Shown: positions 25,878 to 35,794 of the stretch, one piece after another
Numbering within the stretch: the stretch's first letter is position 1
Layout: the number at the start of each line of letters is the position of its first letter
Source of the DNA: Treponema sp. OMZ 787
GTDB lineage: Bacteria > Spirochaetota > Spirochaetia > Treponematales > Treponemataceae
DNA: 64,000 nucleotides
Direction: 5' to 3'
NCBI RefSeq assembly: GCF_024181225.1
Contig: NZ_CP051198.1
Span: forward strand, 682,001-746,000
Made by a program: the position numbers and the translations under genes
The notes under the pieces: model-generated
Seen by the model: only the letters and a program-made list of their open reading frames with translations
What the model was told of the DNA's origin: nothing
Database searches by the model: none

Positions 25878-26660
25878 ATGGATAAAAAAATCGGCAGATT
25901 GGTCTTGTTTTTTTGGCTTTTTCAATGTTCAGCCATTTTTGCAATTTATAAGATCCTTAATACCGATATTGAAATTTTTAATTCCTTTTTAATATACATA
26001 ACTCTCTGGCATTCTTTGCTTCTTCTATTTTTAATTCTACATAAGGGAGAATTTATAAGTGTTGAAAGTAATATTGCTCTTGAAAAAATTAATCTTGCAA
26101 ATGGAATTACTCTCTTCCGCATAAGTTCGGTTCCTTTAATAGCCTTTCTTTTAAAACAAAATGAAATTGAGAATATAAAAATAGTTTTGGCCGTTGTTTT
26201 GATTTTGGTTTTTTTGACTGATTTTTTTGACGGTCTTATAGCAAGAAGATTTAATCAAGAAACCAAGATCGGGCGTATGCTTGATTCCATGAGTGATTAT
26301 TCCCTGCTTGCTCTTGTTTCAATCGTTTACTATCAGTTGGGATTGGTGCCGAATTGGTTCTTCTATTTAATCTTTGGAAGATTAATGTTTCAAGCTCTTG
26401 GAATGCTTTTTTTTATTCTTTTAAAATTCCCGGTTGAAATAAAATCCACAAGGGGCGGCAAAATAACAATAGCTGCAACGATGATTCTTTATAGTCTCAA
26501 AATTATGCAATTTTTTGTTACTTTCTTTTCCAATTTTAAAGAGTTATTTTTAATCGGCGAATATTTATGCGGTTTTATTATCTTTGTATTTTTATTTGAA
26601 AAGATATTTATTTTTTATGATCATTATAAAGAATACCGCAAAAGGAATACAGAAAGTTAG
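25878..26660 (+). CDS. CDP-alcohol phosphatidyltransferase
   Basis: A 260-residue membrane protein with the full CDP-alcohol phosphotransferase signature D-x2-DG-x2-AR-x8-G-x3-D-x3-D, seen as FDGLIARRFNQETKIGRMLDSMSD near residues 118-140. Such enzymes make phosphatidylglycerophosphate, phosphatidylserine or phosphatidylinositol-type head groups; the substrate here cannot be decided. Five or six membrane helices are apparent, and two N-terminal helices (about residues 8-50) precede the catalytic core, which makes it longer than ordinary PgsA. It lies 19 nt after the glycosyltransferase 4 gene, so a role in envelope lipid or glycolipid synthesis is likely. Confidence 0.85.
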   Translation: MDKKIGRLVLFFWLFQCSAIFAIYKILNTDIEIFNSFLIYITLWHSLLLLFLILHKGEFISVESNIALEKINLANGITLFRISSVPLIAFLLKQNEIENIKIVLAVVLILVFLTDFFDGLIARRFNQETKIGRMLDSMSDYSLLALVSIVYYQLGLVPNWFFYLIFGRLMFQALGMLFFILLKFPVEIKSTRGGKITIAATMILYSLKIMQFFVTFFSNFKELFLIGEYLCGFIIFVFLFEKIFIFYDHYKEYRKRNTES

Positions 26661-26753
26661 GCTGCAGTAAACAAAAAGACTAGAATATAATTTTATAAAT
26701 TGTTATAATGAGGATGTATAGTTATAAAACATAGTTTTGATAGGAGTTATAAT

Positions 26754-28274
26754 ATGAAAGAAGGTTTAAAGAAATACCTTGAAAAAGAAGGCTCAAATGC
26801 AAAGTTACCTATGGTTGCATATTTGGCCAATTTGGATCAGGTTGCATCTGTGTACCCTGAAGTTGCATCAAGCATTGTAAAAGAAATTGAGAATCAGCGA
26901 AGTCACTTAAAACTTATCGCCAGCGAAAACTATTCTTCATTGGCAGTTCAAGCTGCTATGGGTAACCTCCTGACCGATAAGTATGCAGAAGGTTTTCCTG
27001 AGCATAGATATTACGGAGGATGCGAAAACGTAGATGCCGTTGAAATGGCAGCCTGTGCCGAGGCTTGTAAGGTATTTGGAGCCGAACACGCCTATGTTCA
27101 GCCTCACTCAGGAGCTGATGCAAACATCGTCGCCTATTGGGCAATATTAAATGCCAAGGTCGAAGAACCTTTCTTAAAGAAATTTGAAACTGTTGTAGAC
27201 GGAAAGGTTAAAAAGATGAGTCTTGAAGGCTTGAGCCATGAAGATTGGGAAGAGTTGCGCCGTGCTCTCGGAAACCAAAAACTTATGGGCTTGGATTACT
27301 ATTCGGGCGGACACCTCACCCACGGCTATGTTCAAAACGTTTCTTCAAAAATGTTTAGGACATGCTCATATACCGTAAACAAGGAAACAGGCGAGCTTGA
27401 TTATGCCGAGATCGAAAAAAGAGCAATGGAAGAAAAACCCTTGATTCTTTTGGCCGGATATAGTGCTTACCCCAGAAAGATTAATTTTAAGAAATTTAGA
27501 GAAATTGCCGACAAGTGCGGAGCTGTTTTGATGGTTGATATGGCCCACTTTGCAGGTCTTGTTGCCGGAAAGGTTTTTGAAGGCGAATATAACCCTGTTC
27601 TTTGGGCTGATGTTGTAACAACTACAACCCATAAAACCCTTCGAGGTCCCCGCGGCGCTATGATTCTTTGTAAAAAAGAATTTGCCGAATTTGTTGATAA
27701 GGGCTGCCCCCTTGTAATAGGCGGCCCCCTTCCCCATGTTATGGCTTCAAAGGCTGTTGCCTTCCGTGAAGCAAACAGCAAGGAATATCAAGACTATGCC
27801 CACAAGGTAAGAGATAACGCTGCCGCTCTCGCAGAAGAATGTATGAAGCTCGGTATGAAGCTTCAGACAAACGGAACAGACAATCACTTGATGCTGATTA
27901 ATGTAACAAAATACGGCTTAAACGGCAGACAAGCTGAAACTGCAATGTCCGAGTGCGGTGTAACCCTTAACAGGAACAGCTTGCCCTTTGATCCGAACGG
28001 CCCCTGGTGGACAAGCGGTTTACGCGTCGGAACTCCTGCCGTAACAAGTCTTGGAATGGGCCCTGCCGAAATGAAGCAAATTGCTTCAATCATTGACAGG
28101 GTATTGAAGGCATCAAAACCCGGCGTAACAAAGAGCGGAGCTCCCAGCAAAGCTAATGTTGTGGTTGACCCCACTGTAAAGGCAGAGATACAAAAAGAAG
28201 TGGATGCTATTTTACACAAATTCGTTCTTTATCCCGAATTGGATTTAGACTTCTTAAAGAGCATTTATTGTTAA
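26754..28274 (+). CDS. glyA: Serine hydroxymethyltransferase, long form
   Basis: PLP enzyme interconverting serine and glycine with tetrahydrofolate, supplying one-carbon units. Recognised by SHLKLIASENYSS, LTDKYAEGFPEHRYYGG, QPHSGADANIVAYW, VDMAHFAGLVAG and VTTTTHKTLRGPRG with the PLP lysine. At 506 residues it is about 80 longer than the common bacterial enzyme. The extra length is an N-terminal extension of about 35 residues (MKEGLKKYLEKEGSNAKLP) and an insertion around residues 140-180 (FETVVDGKVKKMSLEGLSHE and on). A similar lengthened form occurs in some other host-associated bacteria. RBS GGAG lies upstream and a terminator follows the stop. Confidence 0.95.
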   Translation: MKEGLKKYLEKEGSNAKLPMVAYLANLDQVASVYPEVASSIVKEIENQRSHLKLIASENYSSLAVQAAMGNLLTDKYAEGFPEHRYYGGCENVDAVEMAACAEACKVFGAEHAYVQPHSGADANIVAYWAILNAKVEEPFLKKFETVVDGKVKKMSLEGLSHEDWEELRRALGNQKLMGLDYYSGGHLTHGYVQNVSSKMFRTCSYTVNKETGELDYAEIEKRAMEEKPLILLAGYSAYPRKINFKKFREIADKCGAVLMVDMAHFAGLVAGKVFEGEYNPVLWADVVTTTTHKTLRGPRGAMILCKKEFAEFVDKGCPLVIGGPLPHVMASKAVAFREANSKEYQDYAHKVRDNAAALAEECMKLGMKLQTNGTDNHLMLINVTKYGLNGRQAETAMSECGVTLNRNSLPFDPNGPWWTSGLRVGTPAVTSLGMGPAEMKQIASIIDRVLKASKPGVTKSGAPSKANVVVDPTVKAEIQKEVDAILHKFVLYPELDLDFLKSIYC

Positions 28275-28301
28275 GCAAGACTTTCTTTTAATTTAAGATA
28301 T

Positions 28302-28344
28302 GGGGCTCCGAAAAGCTTTGCTTTGTACCGGCAGCCCCTTTTTT
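28302..28344 (+). terminator. glyA terminator
   Basis: GGGGCT (28302-28307) pairs with AGCCCC (28333-28338), with additional internal pairing in the loop, and is followed by T6 (28339-28344). It lies 27 nt after the glyA stop. Confidence 0.8.
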
Positions 28345-28384
28345 ATTGGTATTTTTGTTTGTTGTGGAGGCATGGAGGAGAAAT

Positions 28385-29116
28385 ATGAAAATTGGACTTT
28401 GCGCATCGGAAAATAGGAATAATGATATTGATTTTAATATATCGCAGATTGAAGGTTTTATAGAAAAAACAAAATCCGAAAAGCCTGATCTTCTTCTTTT
28501 CGGAGAAAGTTTTTTACAAGGCTTTGACTCCCTTTGTTTTGAATATAAAAAAGATATTTTGACAGCCCTCTCAATAAATTCGGAACCTATAGCAAGATTG
28601 GGTTCCATTGCAAAAAATGCAAAAACTGCCCTAGGTTTCGGCTTTATCGAAAACGATCATGGGGCTATTTTCAGCTCCTACATGGTTCTGGGAAAAAACG
28701 GAGAGATAATTTGTCTTTATAAAAGAATTTCCCAAGGCTGGAGAATTCAAGGTACCTGTGCCGATTATAGGGAGGGAAAAGAGTTTTTTGAGTTTGATTT
28801 TGAGAGTAAGCGGCTTGCAGTTATCGTATGCGGGGACTTATGGGAAGATGAACTTTTAGAGCCGATTATCAGCCTCAATCCCGATGCATTTTTATGGCCG
28901 GTATTTTGCAGCTATACAATAGAAAAGTGGAGAAATACTGAAGCCGCAGCCTACGCTGAAAGAAGTGCAATTCTTGAACCGCCCGTTTTATTTATAAATT
29001 CCCTTGTAAAGGAGAGTGCTCCGGCTGCAGGGGGCGGTGCCTTTGTATGGCATCATGGTAAACTCATAAAAGAAATACCCATGGGCGAAACAGGTTTTTT
29101 ATTATACGAAATTTAA
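28385..29116 (+). CDS. Nitrilase-superfamily (carbon-nitrogen hydrolase) amidase
   Basis: A 243-residue C-N hydrolase. The catalytic triad is visible: Glu in LLLFGESFLQGF, Lys in ICLYKRISQGW and Cys in LAVIVCGDLWED. Family members hydrolyse amides or nitriles, or use ammonia from glutamine; the substrate is unknown. The start is ATG 28385, behind GGAGGAG at 28374-28380; an in-frame codon further up at 28346 lies in the glyA terminator tail. No signal peptide, so cytoplasmic. A weak terminator follows, separating it from the HD-domain gene. Confidence 0.85.
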   Translation: MKIGLCASENRNNDIDFNISQIEGFIEKTKSEKPDLLLFGESFLQGFDSLCFEYKKDILTALSINSEPIARLGSIAKNAKTALGFGFIENDHGAIFSSYMVLGKNGEIICLYKRISQGWRIQGTCADYREGKEFFEFDFESKRLAVIVCGDLWEDELLEPIISLNPDAFLWPVFCSYTIEKWRNTEAAAYAERSAILEPPVLFINSLVKESAPAAGGGAFVWHHGKLIKEIPMGETGFLLYEI

Positions 29117-29148
29117 TCAAATCTTAATGGAATTTCGGGCTTTTTTTT
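29107..29148 (+). terminator. Probable terminator after the amidase gene
   Basis: CGAAATT (29107-29113) pairs with AATTTCG (29131-29137); GGC and then T8 (29141-29148) follow. The stem is short and AT-rich and overlaps the end of the gene, so strength is uncertain. Confidence 0.45.
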
Positions 29149-29186
29149 AGTATATTAGTATAAATGGAATTTTTATTGGAGTAGCT

Positions 29187-29993
29187 ATGAAATCGCCTAA
29201 AGAAATTAATGTTGAGAAACTGCTTTTAGACTATGTTAAAGAGAATGCTCTTGTGTCTCAGCTTTTGCATATTTTGATTGCCGATCCTGAAATAGAAGCC
29301 TTGCAGGATTATGCCAATTCTGTGTCCATTGTTAGGTTGGGCTATAATGATCACGGACCCGTGCATATGAAAATTGTCACCTTAAATGCTCTTAAAATCT
29401 TGGATCTTTTAAAAAAGGCCGGAGTTCAGACAAGCCTGCAAAAAGAGGGTTCAGGTTCCTTGGATGACAGCTACTGTGCTGCGGTGCTTGGAGCCTATCT
29501 TCACGATATAGGAATGTCCCTAACTCGTCAAGATCACGAGCTTTTTTCGATGACCTTGGCCATTCCGATAATTGAAAGAACAATGGATAAGATGGGAATT
29601 ACTTCCTTTACACGCAGGGCTGTGATAAAGGCTATGGCTAGCGAGTGCATCATAGGCCATATGGCCAGCCGCAAGATACATTCTATTGAGGCCGGAATAG
29701 TTTTGATAGCCGACGGCTGCGATATGAAAAAGGGCAGAGCCCGCATTCCTATGGAGCTGAATACAGAGGCTAAGATAGGGGATATACATAAGTATTCTGC
29801 CAACTCAATTCAGTCAGTTTCCATTGCTGCCGGAAAAGAAAAGCCTGTACGCATAGATGTTTTAATGGATAGTGATGTAGGTTTTTTTCAGGTAGAAGAA
29901 GTCTTGATGGGAAAAATAAATATGAGTCCTGCCAAGCCCTTTATCTCCCTCTATGCACAGTCGGGAGATAAGGAGGCTAAGCAATATCTCTAA
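29187..29993 (+). CDS. HD-domain phosphohydrolase
   Basis: 268 residues. Metal ligands of an HD domain are seen in order: [17 protein letters not shown] (first His), [21 protein letters not shown] (the HD pair), [32 protein letters not shown] (third His and second Asp). The arrangement resembles stand-alone HD hydrolases acting on nucleotides or phosphate esters; no GYP motif is present, so it is not a c-di-GMP phosphodiesterase. TGGAG precedes the ATG. Its last 4 nt overlap the convergent guaB gene. Cytoplasmic, substrate unknown. Confidence 0.85.
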   Translation: MKSPKEINVEKLLLDYVKENALVSQLLHILIADPEIEALQDYANSVSIVRLGYNDHGPVHMKIVTLNALKILDLLKKAGVQTSLQKEGSGSLDDSYCAAVLGAYLHDIGMSLTRQDHELFSMTLAIPIIERTMDKMGITSFTRRAVIKAMASECIIGHMASRKIHSIEAGIVLIADGCDMKKGRARIPMELNTEAKIGDIHKYSANSIQSVSIAAGKEKPVRIDVLMDSDVGFFQVEEVLMGKINMSPAKPFISLYAQSGDKEAKQYL

Positions 29994-31504
29994 TAATTTG
30001 AGCCGGAAGAATGGCTCATATCTTTTAAGACGACATCGTGAGGGCCGCCTTCGATGATACTGGCCGAGGATACCAAGGTAATTTTGGCATCACGCTGGAA
30101 TTCGGGGATGCTTAAAACCCCGCAGTTGCACATGGTCGAGCGTATTTTATTTAAGGTTACCGAAACATTGTCGTGAAGTTTTCCTGCATAGGGAACATAG
30201 GAGTCTACACCTTCTTCAAATGAAAGTTTTTTCTCTCCGCCCGAATCGTACCTCTGCCAGTTTCTGGCTCTTGCAGAACCTTCACCCCAGTATTCTTTCA
30301 TATAGTTTCCGTTAATTAATACCTTGTTTGTCGGGCTTTCGTCAAAGCGGGCAAAGTATCGGCCGAGCATGCAAAAGTTGCTTCCCATAGCAAGGGCTAA
30401 TGTTATGTGATAGTCAAAAACGATTCCTCCGTCGGAGCAGATGGGAATATAAATGCCCTTCTTCTTAAAATACTCATCCCGGGCCTTGGCAACTTCGATT
30501 ACGGCTGTGGCCTGACCTCGTCCTATTCCCTTTGTCTCGCGGGTAATACAGATCGATCCGCCGCCTATTCCGACCTTGATAAAATCGGCTCCTGCATCAG
30601 CTAAAAAGTTAAAGCCGTCCGCATCGACAACATTTCCGGCACCTATTGGGATTGTATCTCCGTATTTTTCTTTTACAAATCGAATGGTTTGTTTTTGCCA
30701 ATCGCTGAATCCGTCGGAAGAGTCGATACAAAGCACATCGGCTCCGGCTTCAATAAGGGCCGGCACCCGCTCTTCATAGTCCCTTGTATTTATACCGGCT
30801 CCTACCATGTATCTCTTTTTTTCGTCTAGAAGTTCAAGCGGGTTTTCGGTATTGCTTTCATAATCCTTTCTAAAAACAAAGGCAACGAGCCGGCTGTCTT
30901 TGTCCAAAATGGGAAGCGAATTAAGTTTAAACTCCCAGATAATGTCTTGAGCTTTTTTTAGGCTTATTCCTTCTTCGGCAACATGAAGCCGCCCGATGGG
31001 AGTCATAAATTCTTTTACTTTTTTATTTAAATCGGTGTGACCTATGCGGTAATCCCTGCCTGTAACTACGCCCAATAGTTTTCCGTGTCCTGTGCCGTCA
31101 TGGGTTACGGCAACGGTTGTGTGATCGGTTTTGTCTTTTAAGTCTAAAACATCACTTAAGCAATGTTCGGGTGTGAGGTTTGAATCGCTTTCTACAAAAC
31201 CTGCCCTATAGTTTTTTACCTTTGCGACCATCTTAGCTTCGTTTTCGATTGATTGCGAACCGAAAATAAAGGAAAGGCCTCCCTCTCTTGCAAGGGCAAT
31301 AGCCATATTATGATCGGAAACGGATTGCATAATTGAAGAGACCAGAGGAATATTTAAACTGATTTTAGGCTCTTCACCTTTTTTATATTTTGTTAAAGGC
31401 GTTTTAAGAGAAACAGCCTGAGGAATGTGCTCGACTCCCGAAAGACGCGGGACCAATAAATATTCGCTGAATGTATGCGACGGTTCATCATAAAAAAAAG
31501 CCAT
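29990..31504 (-). CDS. guaB: Inosine-5'-monophosphate dehydrogenase
   Basis: Oxidises IMP to XMP with NAD, the committed step to guanine nucleotides. At 504 residues it is normal length. Two CBS domains (about residues 105-225: [20 protein letters not shown] and [20 protein letters not shown]) interrupt the TIM barrel. Catalytic landmarks are [57 protein letters not shown] with the active-site Cys in [23 protein letters not shown] and, in the flap region, [17 protein letters not shown]. The start is set by GAGGTGA eight bases upstream. It ends convergently with the HD gene. Confidence 0.95.
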   Translation of the reverse strand: MAFFYDEPSHTFSEYLLVPRLSGVEHIPQAVSLKTPLTKYKKGEEPKISLNIPLVSSIMQSVSDHNMAIALAREGGLSFIFGSQSIENEAKMVAKVKNYRAGFVESDSNLTPEHCLSDVLDLKDKTDHTTVAVTHDGTGHGKLLGVVTGRDYRIGHTDLNKKVKEFMTPIGRLHVAEEGISLKKAQDIIWEFKLNSLPILDKDSRLVAFVFRKDYESNTENPLELLDEKKRYMVGAGINTRDYEERVPALIEAGADVLCIDSSDGFSDWQKQTIRFVKEKYGDTIPIGAGNVVDADGFNFLADAGADFIKVGIGGGSICITRETKGIGRGQATAVIEVAKARDEYFKKKGIYIPICSDGGIVFDYHITLALAMGSNFCMLGRYFARFDESPTNKVLINGNYMKEYWGEGSARARNWQRYDSGGEKKLSFEEGVDSYVPYAGKLHDNVSVTLNKIRSTMCNCGVLSIPEFQRDAKITLVSSASIIEGGPHDVVLKDMSHSSGSNY

Positions 31505-31589
31505 AGATCACCTCAAAAATAAATTTGTTAATACTATAATTTTTTTGAAAAAAAATCAAGGACTTTGAATTTTTCGTTACTGCTAGGCG

Positions 31590-31618
31590 TTGTACAATTT
31601 AAAAAAAAATAGTATAAT
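31590..31618 (+). promoter_or_regulatory. ileS promoter
   Basis: TATAAT (31613-31618) with a TTGTAC-like -35 (31590-31595) 17 nt upstream. It lies inside the region that an upstream in-frame extension would occupy, so the ATG at 31653, behind TTGGAG, is the start. Confidence 0.6.
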
Positions 31619-31652
31619 CCTTGACTGTAATTTTTATATTTTGGAGTTTAAA

Positions 31653-34600
31653 ATGTATAAGCCTGTAGACCCTAAAGTTGATTTTGCAAAACAAGAAGAA
31701 GATGTCTTGAAATTTTGGGAAAAACATGATGTGTTTAAAAAGTCCGTTTCATCACGCGATGGACGGGATAATTATATTTTCTTTGACGGCCCTCCCTTTG
31801 CGACAGGGCTGCCTCACTTCGGTCACTTTGTTCCCGGAACAATTAAAGATATTATTCCCAGATATAAAACAATGAAAGGATTTAGGGTTGAGCGCCGTTT
31901 CGGATGGGACTGTCATGGGCTTCCCGTTGAAAACTTAATCGAAAAAGAACTCGGACTCAATTCAAAAACCGACATAGAAAAATACGGTATAGATAAATTT
32001 AACGAGGCCTGCCGTGCAAGCGTCTTGCGTTATGTAAAAGAGTGGAAGCAGACGGTTACACGCTTAGGACGATGGATCGATTTTGAAAACGATTATAAGA
32101 CCATGGAGCCTGCCTTTATGGAATCAATTTGGTGGGTGATGAAAAGCCTTTGGGAGAAAGGCCTTTTGTACGAGGGCTATTATATTCTTCCTTATTGTCC
32201 GAGGTGCTCCACAGTTCTTTCAAACCACGAGCTTAACTTGGGCGGATACAAGGATGTCCACGACCCCGCAATAACGGTACGCTTTAAGACTCTTTCTCCC
32301 GTAAAGACTTCTCCTGCCGCTAAGGCCTTTGAGGGGAAAAATGCGCTTCCCTCCAAAACCTACCTTTTGGCATGGACAACCACTCCTTGGACTCTTCCGA
32401 GCAACCTCGGCCTTGCTGTGGGTGCCGATATCGATTATGCTTTGATAGAATATGACGGAGCTCACTATATAATGGCTGTTCCCCGGCTTGAAGCTTATTT
32501 TGCAAAGAACGGAAAAGAGGAAGCAAAAGAGTATAAGCTGATATGGACAAAGAAGGGTGTAGAGCTTGAAGGCTTACGCTATGAGCCTCTCTTTCCTTAT
32601 TTTAAAAACTTGAGCTCAGGAGAAGACGGAAAAAATGCTGAGGCCGGGCAGGGAGCCTTTAGGGTTTTAATAGGAGACTTTGTTACAACCGAGGACGGAA
32701 CAGGCATTGTTCATACTGCCCCAGGTTTCGGTGAAGACGATAACAGAATATTTAAAGGTACCGGAGTGCCGACTGTCTGCCCCGTCGATGCGGAATGTAA
32801 ATTCACTCAAGAAGTGTCCGACTATCAAGGTCTTTTTGTAAAGGATGCCGACAAGCAAATTATGGAAAGGTTAAAAACCGAAGGCAAACTTTTTAAGCGG
32901 GCTCAAATTTTGCACTCCTATCCTCATTGCTGGCGATGTTCAAGCCCCTTAATATACAGGGCTGTTGCAAGCTGGTTTGTTTCAGTTACAAAGATAAAGG
33001 ACAAGCTCCTTAATGCCAACTCAAAAATCAATTGGCAGCCTGATCATATAAAGACAGGCCGCTTTGGGAAATGGCTTGAGGGAGCCCGTGATTGGGCCAT
33101 CAGCCGAAACCGTTATTGGGGAAACCCTATTCCGATTTGGAAGTGCGAAGAATGCGGCGAAACAATTTGTGTAGGAAGCAGGGAGGAACTAAAAGAACTT
33201 TCAGGAGTCTTCCCCGATGATATGCACAAGCACTTTGCCGATAAGATAACTATTCCCTGTAAAAAATGCGGCGGAACAATGAAGCGTGTTCCCGAAGTTT
33301 TGGATTGCTGGTTTGAGTCCGGTTCGATGCCCTATGCCCAACAGCACTATCCTTTTGAAAATAAAGAATACTTTGAAAAAAACTTCCCGGCCGATTTTAT
33401 TTCGGAAGGTTTGGATCAAACTAGAGGATGGTTTTATACCCTGACGATTTTGGCGGCAGCCCTCTTTGATGAACCTGCCTTTAAAAACTGTATTGTAAAC
33501 GGTCTTGTTCTTAATGAGGACGGGAAGAAGATGTCCAAGTCCTTACGTAACTACACCGACCCCAACGAGGTTATAAAGCAATTCGGTGCGGATGCCCTCC
33601 GTCTCTTTTTAATGAATTCGAATGTCGTAAAAGCTGATGATTTAAAATATTCGGATGAGGGAGTGCGTGATGTTCTTAAAGGAATTTTAATTCCTTTTTG
33701 GAACAGCTACAGTTTCTATATAACCTATGCCAATATCGACGGAGTAAGGCCTCCTCATAATGCAAAGGTCGACGGAAAGGACGAGGGAGTCGAAGAGTTT
33801 TTGGTAAAACTAAATAATCCCTTAGACTTGTGGATTCTATCGGTAACCGAAAAACTGGTTGCCGATGTAACGGAAGCTCTCGACAAGTATGACCTATCGC
33901 AAGCTATTCCGCCTATGGTCGAATACATTGATCTTTTAAATAACTGGTATATCCGCCGTTCGCGACGACGCTTTTGGAAGAGCGAAAATGACGGAGACAA
34001 GGCTCAAGCCTACGAAACCCTCTACCGCGCCTTAAAGAAATTTTCCCTTGTTGCCGCTCCGGTAGTGCCATTTATAACCGAAAGCATTTGGCAGAATTTG
34101 AGGACAGAAAAGGATGCTCTTTCCATTCATCTTGCAGACTACCCTGAGTACAACGAAAAGATAAGAAACAATGAGCTTGAGTTTAAGATGAAAACCGTGC
34201 AAAAGGCTGTTTCGATGGGAAGATCCTTGCGTTATCAGTTTAACTTAAAGATAAGGCAGCCATTAAAGGCGGTCGAAATAGTAACCCTGAACCCCGAAGA
34301 AAAAAGAGTTCTTTTGGAAATGGAAGAAAGCATAATCGAGGAACTCAATGTTAAAGAGGTTATCTTCCACGAAAAAGAAGATGAGCTTGTCGAGTATTCG
34401 GCGAAAGCTAATTTTAAGGTACTCGGAAAAGAACTTGGCCCCCTTATGAAAAAGGCTGCTGCCGTCATTGAACAGATGAATTCGCGGGAGATCCAAAACA
34501 TAATGGAGGGGGCTACCTTAAGTATAGACATTGAAGGAAAATCGGTCGAAATAACTGCCGATAAGATCGTAATAAACAGGATTGAAAAGGCTTCCTTAAA

Positions 34601-34952
34601 AATAGTAAATGAAGGAACCTTAACCGTTGGTCTTAATACCGAGCTGACTGAAGAACTTTTAATGGAAGGTTATATCAGAGACTTGGTAAGGGGTATTCAG
34701 ACACTGCGTAAGGAATGCGGTCTTGATGTTACCGACAGAATTAAACTTTATCTTTCAGCCTCTCAAAAAAATGCCGATAATAAAGAACTAGAAAAAGCCT
34801 TTGAGCTTTTTAAAGACTATGTTTGTGATGAAACCTTGACTGTTCAGTCTTCTTGGCTTAAAACCGGAGATTTGGCAAAGCGTGATATTAAAACAAGTCT
34901 TGTTGAAGCCGGCGATTATGAATGGGAGATTGGAATTGAAAAGAATAATTAG
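31653..34952 (+). CDS. ileS: Isoleucyl-tRNA synthetase, long (eukaryotic-like, IleS2) type
   Basis: Charges tRNA-Ile. Class I signatures are FDGPPFATGLPHFGHF (HIGH-like) and GKKMSKSLRNYTDPNEV. The editing domain carries LLAWTTTPWTLPSNLGLAVG and GTGIVHTAPGFGEDD. A Cys cluster (WKCEECGETICVG, CKKCGG) sits in the catalytic insert. At 1099 residues it is about 160 longer than E. coli IleS and lacks the C-terminal zinc-binding Cys motif. It has instead the long C-terminal extension (ELGPLMKKAAAVIEQMN, RDLVRGIQTLRKECGLDVTDRI) of the eukaryotic-like type 2 enzymes, a type associated with natural mupirocin resistance. The lipoprotein gene downstream begins inside its 3' end. Confidence 0.95.
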   Translation: MYKPVDPKVDFAKQEEDVLKFWEKHDVFKKSVSSRDGRDNYIFFDGPPFATGLPHFGHFVPGTIKDIIPRYKTMKGFRVERRFGWDCHGLPVENLIEKELGLNSKTDIEKYGIDKFNEACRASVLRYVKEWKQTVTRLGRWIDFENDYKTMEPAFMESIWWVMKSLWEKGLLYEGYYILPYCPRCSTVLSNHELNLGGYKDVHDPAITVRFKTLSPVKTSPAAKAFEGKNALPSKTYLLAWTTTPWTLPSNLGLAVGADIDYALIEYDGAHYIMAVPRLEAYFAKNGKEEAKEYKLIWTKKGVELEGLRYEPLFPYFKNLSSGEDGKNAEAGQGAFRVLIGDFVTTEDGTGIVHTAPGFGEDDNRIFKGTGVPTVCPVDAECKFTQEVSDYQGLFVKDADKQIMERLKTEGKLFKRAQILHSYPHCWRCSSPLIYRAVASWFVSVTKIKDKLLNANSKINWQPDHIKTGRFGKWLEGARDWAISRNRYWGNPIPIWKCEECGETICVGSREELKELSGVFPDDMHKHFADKITIPCKKCGGTMKRVPEVLDCWFESGSMPYAQQHYPFENKEYFEKNFPADFISEGLDQTRGWFYTLTILAAALFDEPAFKNCIVNGLVLNEDGKKMSKSLRNYTDPNEVIKQFGADALRLFLMNSNVVKADDLKYSDEGVRDVLKGILIPFWNSYSFYITYANIDGVRPPHNAKVDGKDEGVEEFLVKLNNPLDLWILSVTEKLVADVTEALDKYDLSQAIPPMVEYIDLLNNWYIRRSRRRFWKSENDGDKAQAYETLYRALKKFSLVAAPVVPFITESIWQNLRTEKDALSIHLADYPEYNEKIRNNELEFKMKTVQKAVSMGRSLRYQFNLKIRQPLKAVEIVTLNPEEKRVLLEMEESIIEELNVKEVIFHEKEDELVEYSAKANFKVLGKELGPLMKKAAAVIEQMNSREIQNIMEGATLSIDIEGKSVEITADKIVINRIEKASLKIVNEGTLTVGLNTELTEELLMEGYIRDLVRGIQTLRKECGLDVTDRIKLYLSASQKNADNKELEKAFELFKDYVCDETLTVQSSWLKTGDLAKRDIKTSLVEAGDYEWEIGIEKNN

Positions 34953-35781
34953 AAATACCCTTGCTGCACTGATTTTTACCTTTGTGCTTGCTTCATGTAA
35001 GACCGCACCGCCTCTCCCCGGAGTGATAAGTCCCTTCGGAATGATAGGTGACGGTGCAGATATGTATATTTATATGCCTATCGAACAAAATAAAAAAATA
35101 GCGGAACCTATTTTGACCTCGGTTGGCGGTGATGCTATGAAGCAGGCCCTTGGTAGAACCACAGCTGTTTATTCCGGAGTATTTGTAAAGAAGGGTTTGC
35201 CTGAAATCAGGGTTTGTTCTACAGGTAAATATCCGTATGGATTGACTGACAGTATTTTTAAGAAAAAAAATGGATGGGAGCCTAAAAAAACAAAGGCGAA
35301 ATACAAATACTACAAATCGCCTTATCTTGATGTTTCAATTCCGTCTGCCCAAATCGCCTGTTTGGTTATGGGGCCTGATGACAGACAAAGTATGGAGGCC
35401 TTTTTAGGTAAATTGGCCTCCCCCGAAGAAGCTGTTTTTTCTCAGCGTTTTGATGCCCTTGTCAATTCCGGATCACATGATATAGGTATTTTTGTAACAA
35501 ACGGAGACTTTTTTTTAGGTCAGATAATAGGTGTTCAGCTGGGTCTTCCTGTAGGCGTAATAGAAATGTACCTAAAAAAGAATACGGAAGTTGAAAATGA
35601 ATATCTATACGATTTAAGTATTGAAACAAAAAATGCTATGACATCTGCCTTATTGAAATTATTTTTTAAAAAACAGCTTAAGGCTGATGTAAGACTTGAA
35701 GATAATAAGTTAATTATAGAAAATAGATCTGTTGCCGAAAATAGAATTATCGAAATTATCAAGTCTTTATATAATTATTGA
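34936..35781 (+). CDS. Lipoprotein of unknown function overlapping the ileS 3' end
   Basis: Starts at TTG 34936 with GGGAG at 34924-34928, 17 nt inside ileS in another frame; an ATG at 34918 is possible but has no RBS. About 281 residues. LKRIIRNTLAALIFTFVLASC is a compact lipoprotein signal with lipobox LASC. The mature part begins KTAPPLPGVISPFGMIGDGADMYIYMP and has alternating hydrophobic strands. Two similar halves are possible: a DMYIYMPIEQN segment early and an AENRIIEIIKSLYNY end. It has no domain I recognise. It is probably cotranscribed with ileS and the zinc-ribbon genes that follow 13 nt later. Confidence 0.8.
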   Translation: MKRIIRNTLAALIFTFVLASCKTAPPLPGVISPFGMIGDGADMYIYMPIEQNKKIAEPILTSVGGDAMKQALGRTTAVYSGVFVKKGLPEIRVCSTGKYPYGLTDSIFKKKNGWEPKKTKAKYKYYKSPYLDVSIPSAQIACLVMGPDDRQSMEAFLGKLASPEEAVFSQRFDALVNSGSHDIGIFVTNGDFFLGQIIGVQLGLPVGVIEMYLKKNTEVENEYLYDLSIETKNAMTSALLKLFFKKQLKADVRLEDNKLIIENRSVAENRIIEIIKSLYNY

Positions 35782-35794
35782 TAGGAGTTTAAAG

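Noticed and set aside
26661-26753. Possible glycine riboswitch before glyA
   Set aside because: Only 93 bp, mostly A/T, with a TATAAT at 26704 and a short leader; no paired aptamer structure was seen.
27366-28219. Long open frames antisense to glyA
   Set aside because: They lie wholly inside a highly conserved gene, have no RBS or promoter and their translations look like reversed codon shadows.
34918-34935. ATG start for the lipoprotein downstream of ileS
   Set aside because: No RBS precedes it; the TTG at 34936 has GGGAG at good spacing and gives a compact lipoprotein signal.
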